Assembly (NCBI GenBank): GCA_947496535.1
Contig: CANMDE010000008.1
Span: forward strand, 1 to 64,000
Direction of reading: 5' to 3'
Origin: an uncultured Paracoccaceae bacterium
Lineage (GTDB): Bacteria > Pseudomonadota > Alphaproteobacteria > Rhodobacterales > Rhodobacteraceae
Length of the DNA: 64,000 nt
Numbering within the stretch: position 1 is the stretch's first letter; every line of letters starts with the position of its first letter. Positions 35,885 to 46,466 of this stretch are shown here, piece by piece. Made by a program: the position numbers and the translations under genes. The notes beneath the pieces are model-generated. The model was not told where the DNA came from, did no database searches, and saw only the letters and a program-made list of their open reading frames with translations.

Positions 35885-38800
35885 CTCCGGCTCGGGTTAG
35901 AGCCAAAACCGTCCGAGTGTGGGCTGCTTGTATCTTGTCGTGGCCTACTACCATCGGCTGTCGTGCCTTGTTGCCGACCTGGTTTGTTATCGTTGACCGG
36001 GTCGAATGGACCACCGACATCGTTAAAGTAGCTATCGACGGCTTCTTGAGAAGGTTGACTATCTGGGTCGTTTGATTCCGCACCCATATCATTTCGCCGC
36101 CCAGACCGGCTTTTATCTACTGCAGCGGGATCAGGAAAGTCTCCAGAGTAATCGGGGGCTTCTTCTTCCGCTTCCTCTGTGCTCTCATTCCCACCATCAC
36201 CTTCTTGGTTGGTTTCACCCCCATCACCAGTATTATTGAAGATGTTGCTCAGCCAAAACGAAATAGCTTGCGCCAGACCAAGTATACCGCCACGACTTGG
36301 TGCCGTCGCCAAGGCATTGTTGCACGGTTCGTCAATGACGCAAACTACTGCACCTGCAACAGTCGTTGCCACGGCGGTGGCCGTTGCAACCTGACGCCCG
36401 GTTACACCAGTAAACGCCAGCGAATTAAGCCCACTAGGGTCAGTCCAATTGTATGGATCGTTCCATGTGTAAGCATAGAGGTTAAGATCCCCTGCGGCAA
36501 AGCCGATTGGGTCGCGCTGGATGAACTGTCCCAACAACGGATCATAATGCCGAGCGCGAAAATACATCAAGCCGGTTTCCGTGTCGACCTCGCGGCCGGT
36601 GAAACCGTAGCGTTGGTTGAGCGTACCCGTCTGGGTCCGCTGACCAAAGCTGTTGTAGGTATAATCTGCGCTGACAGAGCCGGTGACAACATCGACCACC
36701 TTGGTGATAGAGCCCAGCCTGTCGGCATAAAACTCTTGCAATGCCCCGGCCCCACCGGTGGTCATGCCCTCATAGACCTCAAACGCCAGTGGTTCATCTA
36801 CGCGGGACCCGTGAAGCCAGCGCTTGGCCAAACTGCCATCTGAGAAATCCAGCAGAACGTCATTCGAAGTAGTTCGATATTGGTTCCATGGATCATAGAC
36901 AAACGCCTCAACCGCTCCGTCCACATCCTTCGCGATCCGCCGGCCCATGGCGTCATACGCATAGGCCGCCGTTGTTACCTCAGACGCATACCCCACCAGC
37001 CGGTTCTGGCTGTCGTAGCTGTAGGTCTCGACCGCGCTGTCCAGCTTGGACGTCCGCGAGACGCGGTTGCCCCGGTCGTCATAGTTGTAGGTATAGCTGT
37101 CATCCTCTTCCAACTGATTGTGGTCGTTGGAGTCGTAGAGCGACGACAGATGCGAGGCGAGGCGGTTGCCTTCTTCGTCATAGGCGTAATCTTCGATAGG
37201 GATCGGGACGCCGCCTTGTGATGCGGGGATGCCTTCATCCACCTGGATCAGGCGGTTCAGATCGTCGTAATTGATGGTCCGCGACTTTGTGGGGTCGAGA
37301 TTATCGATGATCTCTGACAACTGCCCGTCCACGTCGTAGGTATAGCTCAAGTCGGTCAGTGCAACGCCGGATTGGGCGTGGCTGAGCGCCGAGAGAAGAC
37401 CGTTGGTATAGCTGTAAGACGTGTTCCGCCCAGAGGTGGAGGTCAGCGATGTGCGCCGCCCCTCGCCATCATAGCCAAAGTCATACTCTGTCCCCCAAGG
37501 GGCAGTGAGCTTGGTCAGCCGATCCTCGACATCATAGACGTAGGTGGTTGTCCCGCCCAGGCTGTCTGACATTGATGTCCGCCGGTCGAGCTCATCGTAT
37601 GTGTAGCTGATCGTCACCTCCGGCTGCGGCCCGACTGTGCCATCCGTCGTGGTGCTGGCGAGCCGGTTGCGTTCGTCATAGGTGAAGGTCACGCGGCTGT
37701 CGTTGTCAGCAGCCTCGGTCAGGTTGCTGCGCGGATCATAAGCATATTCAAGGACGTTGTCGGGGGTTTCGACCCGTGTCCGTCTGCTCAGCCCATCATA
37801 GAAGGCGGTTTCGATCAGCCCGTCTTCGCGCGTCAGCGTCTTGAGGTTATCGCGCGTGTCGTATTCGCGCGTCATGGTCAGGCTCAGAGGGTTGGTCCGG
37901 GTGATCATCCGGTCCAGCGGGTCAAAGCCAAAGGTGGTCACGCCGCTGCGCCCATCGGTGACAGAGGTCACATTGTTGCGGCTGTCATAGCCGAAGGTTT
38001 TGACATAACCTTTGGGGTCGGTCACTTCGGTCAACCGGCTGATGTCATCGTAGCCGTAGGTGTGGGTCTCCCCGTCCCCATTGATATGCTGTGTGACTTC
38101 GCCGGCCTCGTTATAGGTCCGCTGGATCAATCCTTCGGCGGGATCGTCGAGTGTGACGAGCCGTTCAAGCTCATCATAGGTCATGGTGGTGACCAGCCCG
38201 GTTTCGTCCGTCACTGTGGCCAGGTTACCGGCCGGTTCGTAGGTGTAGCTGGTGATCCCGTCAATCTGGGCGCCGTCTGATCCCGTGACCTCGACCGTCA
38301 GGACCCGGTTCAGCCTGTCGAATGTCCGCTGTACTTGGCGTTCGATCGGGGTCCCGACCGCCTCATTGATTGCCGTCCTGTTCCCGGACGCGTCGTAGAC
38401 CATCGTGGTGATGGAGCCGTCCGCGTAAGTGATCTGGGTGACGTTTTGGTCGTCGTCATAGAGGTAGGTCGTCGTATTGCCGTTTTCGTCGGTGCGGGAG
38501 GTGACCTTGCCCTCATCACTGTAGGTCATCGAGCGCTCGCCGCCCTCGGCATTGATGGTTTTGGTGTTTTCGCCGAATTCATCGTATTCGTAACGCGTGA
38601 CATAGCCTTCGGCATCGGTCATCGCGATGACTTTGTTGAACTCGGGTTCGTATTCGTATTGGGTGGTGCGTTCTTCAGGTGTCCCGACGGACTCCGTCAT
38701 GCTGCGTACGTTGCCGAAGTTGTCGTAGTCGATCTCGTCGATACGGACGCCGTCCGGTGTTGCGTCGGATGGACGTTCGATCCGTGTGACAAGGTTGCCA

Positions 38801-41800
38801 GGATCGCGTGTGATCGTTGTCACCCGCCCGAGCGGGTCAGTGATCTGGATCGGAGAGCCAAATTCGTTGACGATCACCTCAGTGATTTCGCCCTTGCGGT
38901 CGGTGACTGTTGTGACGCGATCTTCCGGGGCCACATAAAAGAAGGTTCCGCTGTTCCCGAGACCGTCCGCAAGACCGAGGCTTTCGGCAATGCTTGCCGC
39001 TATGCTTGAACCGTCTGGCAAGGTACCATCTTTAAAGTTACCTGTCGGATCGTAGTTATAGCCGGTGCTGTTGCCGTTCTGGTTGGTCGTCGACACCAGT
39101 CGCCCATCATCGTCATATTCGAAGCTGACAGTGCTTCCCTCTGGCTCGGTGATTTCGTCCAGGGTTCCTTTTTCATCATCGTACTCAAAGGATGTTGTAC
39201 GACCATCCGGGTAGGTCGTTGATGCGAGCCGACCCAGCGCATCATAGGTAAAGGTGGTTTGGCCACCAACCTGATCAGTGATCGTGGTGAGCCGTCCGTC
39301 ATCCCCATAGCTGTATTCACGCCGGTTGCCTTGCGGGTCCACTTCGGCGGTCTGCAGGCCATTTTGATCAAAGAGCACCACCATACCATCTTTGTAGCGG
39401 CGTTCCCAAGTACCATCATCGAGCTTTGTCAGCGTCGAGAATTCACCATTTCCAGAATTGAATTCACCGCTGGCGGTAGGTTTAGAGTAGTGAATAGTCA
39501 CGAAGAAGCGACGTGTCGAAACGAAGTCCAGGCTCCCGTCACCATTCACATCAGCAAGTTCGACACTGCCAAAGCCATAGTCCAAAAAGCCGCTTTCAAA
39601 TGGCTGAAACGATCCATCGCCATTGTTGATATAGACTGCGACTTCACCATTCACCGAAGATACGATGTCGATTGCACCGTCACCATTTGCATCAGCGACC
39701 TGAATGTTAGTTGAGTATGTCGCACTTGGCGGGCGTGCCAATTCAATTGGATCTGCAAATTCTCGGCCGGTCGTATTGAGATAAACCTCGAGTTTTGTTT
39801 CGGTGCTATACGCTACGTCCAAACGGCCATCAGAATTGAAATCCGCCAGTTTGAAATACTCGCCAAGAAAAAATTCGCTGTCTTCGTCGATCAGCTGAGC
39901 TGAAAGTGTATAGTTTTTTGATCCTTCATTAAAAACAAAGTCGATACCATATTGATTTCTGTAAATAATATCTTCGAAGCCATTACCATCAATATCGCCA
40001 ACTTCCAGCTGTATTGGATTACTACTACTTCCGCCAAAGCGATTTGAAATGAGTACCTGCTCGCGTGTGGTTTCTCCCCCGTAGCTGACCCAGACTTGGT
40101 TCTGGTTATTCGAGCCACTTCCTGCAGACGCAATGTAGACGATGTCTTCATAAGTGTCTGTATTGAGATCTATGACAGCAATGTCCGCCGGCTTTATGTC
40201 GGTTTCCAGCAGTTCATAGCCATCAGAAAATCCGCCAAAGCCGTCGTTTACAATGTAACCAAAACCGTCTTGGAGCTGAACTGCATAGGCCACATCATCA
40301 GAACTATTGTCGTCCAGCTGACCAACCGCGATCGCCAAAAGATTTGGCGTTTGAAGACCCGTTTCGGGAACCTCTGTCGGATCTGCAACAACGTATACTG
40401 GTTCCTGACTGAGCTCACCCTCACCCAGATTTGTAATGACGCCGATCCCACCTGTGCCGGTCTCTCCATACACAACGTCCAGATCGCCATCGTTGTCGAT
40501 GTCCGCTGCGCGTATCCCCTGAGTCCCGATGGTTGGGAAGACGATCGGCTCATCTTCAAACTCGGTCAGTGTCGGCTTCGGATCGAAGGTTGCAATGCCG
40601 TCATCATCGATGATGGCCACCTTGCCGTCGGGGGACTGTGTCAGTTTCTGCAGCCCGTCGATGGACCAGCCGACACCATAGGGGCTGTCGGTTTCATTCT
40701 GAACATAGACTTCTGCCTGATGATCCGCCGAGACAGTCGAGCAATCGTAATTTGCCTTGGCGTAGAAATCATAGCTGTAGCGACCGGACGGCAGACCACT
40801 GGCATCGACCGGCATGGATTGCCGCAGGGTGACTTCCTCGCCGATCAATGCCGGTGTAGTACCATCGGCGGCTTCGCGCGGGGTCCAGGTCACGTCAGAG
40901 ATCAACGACAAACCACCAATTTCGATGCGTGTCGCGAGATCGACGGGTAGCGATGCGTCGTCATTGATCGTGACATCACCTGCCACAATCACGGTCGGAT
41001 CAGCGGCCGCGGAGTGATAGCTCAGGCCGACATTCTGCTGCTGATTGAAGGCAAAGTAACCCGGCAGGGTGTAGACTTCGTTGATGTCTCCATTGAAGAC
41101 GCTGAGTTGGCGATTGCCGGTTGGCTGATCAGCAGAGGCGACGGTCGAGGGTGCCTGTGGCAGAAAGGTAAACAGGCCATCTGAGCCAACCGAGGCCCCT
41201 GCACTGGTTACGGTGATGGCACCGGGATCAACAAAGGCGTCGGCGCTGGGGCGGAACTGACCGCTTTCGTTGTTCTGCCACAGGACCAGACGGGTAGCCT
41301 CTGGCAGGTTGTCGTGGTTGGGTGCTGTGATGCTGACGCCAGCACTAAAAGATGCGCCCGGCGCGCTCAGCCCATAGATCTGGCAGGCCAATGTGTCTGC
41401 GGGGAAACCACTTTGCTGCGATTGCTCGGGCAATGCGCCAAGGCAAACGTCCCCTTCAAAGAGCGATCCGTCCCCATTGAGGATCGTATCTGCCGCAATT
41501 GTGATCGCAACACCGGTTGATGCGCCCGTCAGCACGGTGTCCTGACCAGCAAGTACAGCCGCACACCCTTCGTTCAGCGGTGTTAGCAGGAATTCCGGCG
41601 ACAAATCACGGTTTTGGTTTTCTGTTATCTGTACATCTCGCTGGGTCGCCAGATATCCACCCGGCCCACCATCCGCATTGGGATCGATGATCATGGTATC
41701 GCCGCCCGCTGTCAGGCTGCCGAAACTGAAGTCACCGTTTACATCCGTCACTGTTTGGAGGGCTGCGCCATCAAGCCGAACCGGCATGCCTGCGAGGGCG

Positions 41801-44800
41801 GTTTCAATGCCCGCAGCGAAGTCTGCCGCATCAAGGACCCGACCATAAACCGATGTGTCATCAGCCGTGCCTGGCACGACCTCAACCACCAAAATGGTTT
41901 CATCTGTAAGCGTCCCATCAGAGATACCAACCGTGAAACTGTAAGTGCCGGTCTGGCCCGTCTCGGGCCGGAACCGAATTGCGCCGGTCGTGCCATCAAT
42001 GGTGATCCCATCAGCCAACGGCAGTGGCGTCGCATAGAATGTTGTCGCATCCCCATCAGGATCAAAACCCGTCAGGTCCAGCGCAAACTCAAGCCCCAGT
42101 TCTACCGTGTAGAGATCACGGATATCGCCGAGCACGGGTGCTGCGTTGCTGGCCGTTGCGCTCACCGCAAGTGTTGACGTGGATGAGGTGATCCCATCGG
42201 ATACGGTTAGCTCCAGAACATAGTCACCCGCCGTTTCTACCGTTAAGCCAAATTGACCGTCAGAGATTTCCACAATCACGGGCTCAGCACCTGCGGGGGC
42301 TGTAATCACCTCTAAAGTAAAGGTAATAGGGTCGCCGTCCGGGTCGGACGAACCAGATGCGTTGAACACGGCCTGTTCGTTCAGTTCTATCTGTGTTGGG
42401 CCTTCCAGTGTGACCGCTATGGGTTCCTGGTTGGGTACAATCAGTTGCACCGTCGCGGGCTCAGATATCAATTCAAAGTCGGAAACAGTGAGCGCAAATT
42501 CGTAGGTTCCACGGCGGTCCGGCACAAAGCTCGTTGTCACAGCCGTTGGATCTGCAATCACAGCAACGCTGCCGTCAGGATGTGATGTGATAGTCCAGAG
42601 ATAGCTCAGCGCATTACCGTCTGGATCAAAGGAGCCTGCCCCACTCAGTGTGGCAACTTCGCCGACGAAGACGGGTGATGTTATCGTTGCCGCCGCTTCC
42701 GGTGCTGCGTTCTCGACGCTAACAACCAAAACCGCGGGCAGGGAATCCATGGATTCATCAGAGGCAATCAGCTGCACCAGATAGACCCCGGAGCGATCTG
42801 GGGTGAAGTCAAGGGTATCGCTGGATGCCTCATCGAGCTCAACCGCGCTACCTGCGGGACGGTTGATCAATGACCAGTCGTAGGACAAGGCATCGCCGTT
42901 TGCATCAAAAACATAGTCGGTCGCGGCCAATGTTATGGCTTCACCAGCTACGGCTTCAAGGGCAGCACCTGCTCCAACAACCGGACGCAGGTTGCCCGTT
43001 CCAATAAACAGCGTGTCTGGGGCGGAGAATCCGCCCGCATCACCCACGATCAACTGGGCTACGGCCGAGAACGGCTCTTCTTGGCCATCGTTCAAGCAGA
43101 CCGGTTCCGTGCGTTGAAACGGGTTGAGATTGGGTGAGCTCTGGCGCCACTGGTCGCCATTCACAAACAAATACGCTGTCGCGTTGGAATATGGTGCCCG
43201 GATGTAAGCATCCGTGCCTGGCAGAATGACAAACTCCGTCGACCAGCTTCCATCGCTCAGTTCAATACGAATATTCCGCGCGGCATTGCGCTGCTGCTGA
43301 ACGCGCCAGATGACGTACCGCGTTCCATCATCGTCTGTTACATAGCCTTCGGAGTTGAAGTTCGGCGGCACGTCGCCTTGCGACTGATCGAGGGGACCAT
43401 CTGCCACGACAACATCTTCGACGCTCGTGTCAAACCGCTGCCACAAGCCAAACCGGCACAAGTTACCATCGGCAGGACGGGTTTGATTGATCCACTGATC
43501 ATTGTAGTCCCAGTCGTGATAGACGTTTTGCGTCTTCAGCACGTCACGGAATTCGGCCGTGTCGATCTCGCCACTGGTTTGAGAGGTCACCGTTAGTGTA
43601 TCGATGGCCTCCGCCAAAGTACCCGACAAATTGGCGCGCTCAAGACCCTGCCCACCAATCACGCTCCAATTATAGCTGAGATCGCTCGGCTCCACAGACG
43701 ACAGGCCGCCATCTAAAAGATAATCACCGGCACCAACATAAACCTGATCAGGACCCGCAACCGCAATTGGGGTTGTCAGATCGGTTGTCAAAACCGTTGT
43801 GGCTGGTACAGACGCTGATTGACCATCATCGGCCACTAGCTGGACGACATAGGTACCGGCAAGATCTGGTGTTATGTTCGCCTGCGGATCCGAGCCAATA
43901 AATCCAGCCACAGCGCTGCCGTCCGGCACCGACAAAACAGACCACGAATAACTCAACAGATCACCGTCAAGATCGTAGCTTTGCGTTCCATCAAGGGTTG
44001 CTGTCACGCCCACAGACACCTCGTTCGATTGCTCGATCCTTGCAACCGGGCGGAGATTTACCTCACCAACAGAAATCAACATCTGATCGCTGGAGACAAA
44101 TTGACCGTCTGCCGTGTTAAGCGAGACAAGGTAGTCACCAGCCTGATCGGCCGTGAAGCTATAGGTACCCTCATCATCAACATTGAGTGTCGCCAATGTG
44201 CCATTGGGCGCGTAGATGATCGCCATGTCGTATGTCAGCACATCACCATTGATATCTGTGCTGGCATAAGGCTCGATGATTGGCGCCTGACCGATGTCAG
44301 CGGTGATGTGATCAAACCGGGTTGAGGCGACGGGCGCCACCTGAACGATCCCGGATTGGTCATCATAGGCGAGCTCAAAGAGCGTCTGCGGCGAGGTCCG
44401 CCCAACGCCATCTTGGACAACCAGACCAACGACGTAGTCGCCTGTCACGTTCACCGAAACATCAGTGGAAGGCGCTGTTTCGTCGGAGAAGATCGCTGTC
44501 GCACCAGCCGGTTGAGACACCACCGACCATACATAGGTCAGATTGTCGCCATCAATATCAAAGCTTTGAGACCCATCGAGCCGCAAAGGCGTGGCACTTT
44601 GCGGCGCACCAACCGCGTTGATCTGCGCGACTGGCGCAACATTGTCGGTCCCGATTTCGATGATCACCGAATATAAGGTTTCGCCGGTTGCTACGGAGTT
44701 GAAATCAGCGCGGGCCAAGTATGTCCCTGCCACGTCTGGCGTCACGATTGGCCGCAGGATGTTCGCATCGCTAAAATCAGAAACGCTGGTGGCCGGACGA

Positions 44801-44991
44801 GCCTCCCAGCTCCATGTGACACTCAATGAATCAGACCCGGATGCGTTAAACCCATCCGTAGGGTCCAACTGCACGGACGTGCCAATATCCGTCCGAATCG
44901 GTTGCGGCGTTATTTGATCGGCGAAGACAAAACTGGACGTAAAAGCAAAAAGCGCCGTCACAATAGCGCGCACAAAATGACCGGTATTCAT
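35881..44991 (-). CDS. giant secreted YD/Rhs-repeat protein 2 with Rhs core and variable tail
   Basis: ATG 44991 (preceded by GGAGACGAT) gives a Sec signal MNTGHFVRAIVTALFAFTSS, cut after VFA, and 3036 residues. About 30-1030 are Ig/PKD/cadherin-like repeats, with one diverged insert around 500-640. A carboxypeptidase-regulatory-like domain lies at ~1040-1120. FG-GAP repeats are at ~1457-1837 and YD repeats at ~1850-2780. The Rhs core RARHYDPLLGQFIQRDPIGF is followed by NLYAYTWNDPYNWTDPSG. The last ~190 residues are a separate module: a hydrophobic segment, then a low-complexity acidic and Pro/Asp/Ser-rich tail with no toxin fold I recognise. The family makes cocoon-like shells around a C-terminal effector. 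Confidence 0.85.
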   Translation of the reverse strand: MNTGHFVRAIVTALFAFTSSFVFADQITPQPIRTDIGTSVQLDPTDGFNASGSDSLSVTWSWEARPATSVSDFSDANILRPIVTPDVAGTYLARADFNSVATGETLYSVIIEIGTDNVAPVAQINAVGAPQSATPLRLDGSQSFDIDGDNLTYVWSVVSQPAGATAIFSDETAPSTDVSVNVTGDYVVGLVVQDGVGRTSPQTLFELAYDDQSGIVQVAPVASTRFDHITADIGQAPIIEPYASTDINGDVLTYDMAIIYAPNGTLATLNVDDEGTYSFTADQAGDYLVSLNTADGQFVSSDQMLISVGEVNLRPVARIEQSNEVSVGVTATLDGTQSYDLDGDLLSYSWSVLSVPDGSAVAGFIGSDPQANITPDLAGTYVVQLVADDGQSASVPATTVLTTDLTTPIAVAGPDQVYVGAGDYLLDGGLSSVEPSDLSYNWSVIGGQGLERANLSGTLAEAIDTLTVTSQTSGEIDTAEFRDVLKTQNVYHDWDYNDQWINQTRPADGNLCRFGLWQRFDTSVEDVVVADGPLDQSQGDVPPNFNSEGYVTDDDGTRYVIWRVQQQRNAARNIRIELSDGSWSTEFVILPGTDAYIRAPYSNATAYLFVNGDQWRQSSPNLNPFQRTEPVCLNDGQEEPFSAVAQLIVGDAGGFSAPDTLFIGTGNLRPVVGAGAALEAVAGEAITLAATDYVFDANGDALSYDWSLINRPAGSAVELDEASSDTLDFTPDRSGVYLVQLIASDESMDSLPAVLVVSVENAAPEAAATITSPVFVGEVATLSGAGSFDPDGNALSYLWTITSHPDGSVAVIADPTAVTTSFVPDRRGTYEFALTVSDFELISEPATVQLIVPNQEPIAVTLEGPTQIELNEQAVFNASGSSDPDGDPITFTLEVITAPAGAEPVIVEISDGQFGLTVETAGDYVLELTVSDGITSSTSTLAVSATASNAAPVLGDIRDLYTVELGLEFALDLTGFDPDGDATTFYATPLPLADGITIDGTTGAIRFRPETGQTGTYSFTVGISDGTLTDETILVVEVVPGTADDTSVYGRVLDAADFAAGIETALAGMPVRLDGAALQTVTDVNGDFSFGSLTAGGDTMIIDPNADGGPGGYLATQRDVQITENQNRDLSPEFLLTPLNEGCAAVLAGQDTVLTGASTGVAITIAADTILNGDGSLFEGDVCLGALPEQSQQSGFPADTLACQIYGLSAPGASFSAGVSITAPNHDNLPEATRLVLWQNNESGQFRPSADAFVDPGAITVTSAGASVGSDGLFTFLPQAPSTVASADQPTGNRQLSVFNGDINEVYTLPGYFAFNQQQNVGLSYHSAAADPTVIVAGDVTINDDASLPVDLATRIEIGGLSLISDVTWTPREAADGTTPALIGEEVTLRQSMPVDASGLPSGRYSYDFYAKANYDCSTVSADHQAEVYVQNETDSPYGVGWSIDGLQKLTQSPDGKVAIIDDDGIATFDPKPTLTEFEDEPIVFPTIGTQGIRAADIDNDGDLDVVYGETGTGGIGVITNLGEGELSQEPVYVVADPTEVPETGLQTPNLLAIAVGQLDDNSSDDVAYAVQLQDGFGYIVNDGFGGFSDGYELLETDIKPADIAVIDLNTDTYEDIVYIASAGSGSNNQNQVWVSYGGETTREQVLISNRFGGSSSNPIQLEVGDIDGNGFEDIIYRNQYGIDFVFNEGSKNYTLSAQLIDEDSEFFLGEYFKLADFNSDGRLDVAYSTETKLEVYLNTTGREFADPIELARPPSATYSTNIQVADANGDGAIDIVSSVNGEVAVYINNGDGSFQPFESGFLDYGFGSVELADVNGDGSLDFVSTRRFFVTIHYSKPTASGEFNSGNGEFSTLTKLDDGTWERRYKDGMVVLFDQNGLQTAEVDPQGNRREYSYGDDGRLTTITDQVGGQTTFTYDALGRLASTTYPDGRTTSFEYDDEKGTLDEITEPEGSTVSFEYDDDGRLVSTTNQNGNSTGYNYDPTGNFKDGTLPDGSSIAASIAESLGLADGLGNSGTFFYVAPEDRVTTVTDRKGEITEVIVNEFGSPIQITDPLGRVTTITRDPGNLVTRIERPSDATPDGVRIDEIDYDNFGNVRSMTESVGTPEERTTQYEYEPEFNKVIAMTDAEGYVTRYEYDEFGENTKTINAEGGERSMTYSDEGKVTSRTDENGNTTTYLYDDDQNVTQITYADGSITTMVYDASGNRTAINEAVGTPIERQVQRTFDRLNRVLTVEVTGSDGAQIDGITSYTYEPAGNLATVTDETGLVTTMTYDELERLVTLDDPAEGLIQRTYNEAGEVTQHINGDGETHTYGYDDISRLTEVTDPKGYVKTFGYDSRNNVTSVTDGRSGVTTFGFDPLDRMITRTNPLSLTMTREYDTRDNLKTLTREDGLIETAFYDGLSRRTRVETPDNVLEYAYDPRSNLTEAADNDSRVTFTYDERNRLASTTTDGTVGPQPEVTISYTYDELDRRTSMSDSLGGTTTYVYDVEDRLTKLTAPWGTEYDFGYDGEGRRTSLTSTSGRNTSYSYTNGLLSALSHAQSGVALTDLSYTYDVDGQLSEIIDNLDPTKSRTINYDDLNRLIQVDEGIPASQGGVPIPIEDYAYDEEGNRLASHLSSLYDSNDHNQLEEDDSYTYNYDDRGNRVSRTSKLDSAVETYSYDSQNRLVGYASEVTTAAYAYDAMGRRIAKDVDGAVEAFVYDPWNQYRTTSNDVLLDFSDGSLAKRWLHGSRVDEPLAFEVYEGMTTGGAGALQEFYADRLGSITKVVDVVTGSVSADYTYNSFGQRTQTGTLNQRYGFTGREVDTETGLMYFRARHYDPLLGQFIQRDPIGFAAGDLNLYAYTWNDPYNWTDPSGLNSLAFTGVTGRQVATATAVATTVAGAVVCVIDEPCNNALATAPSRGGILGLAQAISFWLSNIFNNTGDGGETNQEGDGGNESTEEAEEEAPDYSGDFPDPAAVDKSRSGRRNDMGAESNDPDSQPSQEAVDSYFNDVGGPFDPVNDNKPGRQQGTTADGSRPRQDTSSPHSDGFGSNPSRR

Positions 44992-45229
44992 ATCGTCTCC
45001 ACAAAAAACAGCAGCAACCAATAGGCGATTAACCACCTATTCACACATCTGTGAACGAAAATCTATGGTTGTATTCCATAAATCGACATGCCTGAGGCCA
45101 ATAGTGTTCATTTCGTGCGTTTGTTTTCCCGCTGGAAACAAATGACGACCAAAAGGATCAAAATCCACGCTAACCAAAAAGGTGAGTATTGCACTGACAG
45201 ACTGATATTCGCGCCAAATCGCTCTGCCC

Positions 45230-46351
45230 TCAAAGCGCCGCGGCCCAAAACCTGTAGCGCCCCTGCCCTGTGACCTCGCGAGCGACGCCGAGATCCACCA
45301 GGCGGTTGAGGTTGCGTTGGATGGCGGCCCGGCTGGCATCGGACTCCGCCTCGGCCATCCGGGCCGAGACCAGCGGCCAGTCCCGCAGCAAAGTGATCAG
45401 CTGCGGCGGTGTCCGCCCCGACAATCCGGCGCAGGCCTGCTGCGCCCGCGCGTCCCACGCCGCCAGCTGATCGAGCTGCCGCAACGCCGCCCGCACCCCC
45501 TGCCCGGCCCCCGCCAACCACCGCGCGAGGCGATGTTCGGCAGAGCCAGTGGCGCGCAGCCCCGCCGCGCCGCCCAAAGCCAGTGGGAGGAAGAGGACAC
45601 CCGTCTCCGGCGTGTGGCCCATCGCAAGCCGCGCCGCCACGACCGCCGCCTCCATCAACGGCAAAGGGGCCGCCCCGCCCAAGACATGCCCTGCGGACAG
45701 CCCGGTCAGCGGCCAGCCATGAAACGACAGGGCCGCTTGGGTCAGCGGATGCAACCCCCTGCCCTGCCCCATGATTTCGTGCCAATCCGCGATCTGATCC
45801 TGCAACTGCCGTGCATCACCGGGATCTTTCCGCCCCAAAAAAACGCCCAAATCGTCCCCGGGGCCTTGCGGGGCCGTCAGCCGGCGCACGGCCCAGCCTG
45901 CCCGCAGCAAGGCCTGGCTGTCATCCGCATCACCTTGCAGCCGCAGCACCTGCCACAGCGCCAAACGGTCCGGTGGCACCCGGTCCCCGGCCAGCCAGCT
46001 GAGATCGGCCGCTTCCTGCAGCGCCAATCGCTGCCGCCACCCGGCCGGCCCCGCCGCGATCCGCGCTGTCAGCTGTCCAACCTGCCCCGCGAGATCGGCC
46101 AGAGGCCGGGCCAGCGCCGCTTCCGCAGCGGTCCAGCTGGCCACATCCACCAACGGCGTTTGATCCGCCTGCGGCCCGGGCATCTGGGCCCGATCGGCGC
46201 CGATGTCGGCGCCCGGCAGAAACCAGAGATCCTTCTCATCTAATGGTTCGGGATCGTAAAAGCCGCGATCAGCCGCGAGGACGCCATCGGGGTCTGTGGT
46301 CGGATCGTGATCTGGCCCATTATTATGATGTTTTTTCTCCATAATGTGCAT
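45230..46351 (-). CDS. HTH protein of the DUF1612 / RHE_PE00001 type
   Basis: The 373-residue protein has a DUF1612-like middle region (about 60-230) with LQEAADLSWLAGDRVPPDRLALW. The C-terminal HTH follows (about 255-370): AQQACAGLSGRTPPQLITLLRDWPLVSARMAEAESDASRAAI, then LVDLGVAREVTGQGRYRFW. The same last-strand motif (LVELGAVRELTGRDTFRLYGI) closes the DUF1403 protein at 51.4 kb, so the two share a C-terminal wing. Such genes are common on Rhizobiales and Rhodobacterales plasmids, with unknown function. It is high-GC, unlike the flanking giant gene, and marks the start of the plasmid backbone. Confidence 0.6.
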   Translation of the reverse strand: MHIMEKKHHNNGPDHDPTTDPDGVLAADRGFYDPEPLDEKDLWFLPGADIGADRAQMPGPQADQTPLVDVASWTAAEAALARPLADLAGQVGQLTARIAAGPAGWRQRLALQEAADLSWLAGDRVPPDRLALWQVLRLQGDADDSQALLRAGWAVRRLTAPQGPGDDLGVFLGRKDPGDARQLQDQIADWHEIMGQGRGLHPLTQAALSFHGWPLTGLSAGHVLGGAAPLPLMEAAVVAARLAMGHTPETGVLFLPLALGGAAGLRATGSAEHRLARWLAGAGQGVRAALRQLDQLAAWDARAQQACAGLSGRTPPQLITLLRDWPLVSARMAEAESDASRAAIQRNLNRLVDLGVAREVTGQGRYRFWAAAL

Positions 46352-46466
46352 TATAGAGCCTTTTTGCAGACCACCTCAATGATTTTGAATCGACCCAAGT
46401 ACACGTGATAAGCTACAGTTATCACGTCTCTTGTGTTTCGCGGCGAAATCGCCCAGAATCTGGCCC

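Noticed and set aside
45409..46243. 308-aa Arg/Pro-rich plus-strand frame
   Set aside because: A typical shadow of a very GC-rich gene on the opposite strand (DUF1612-type protein).
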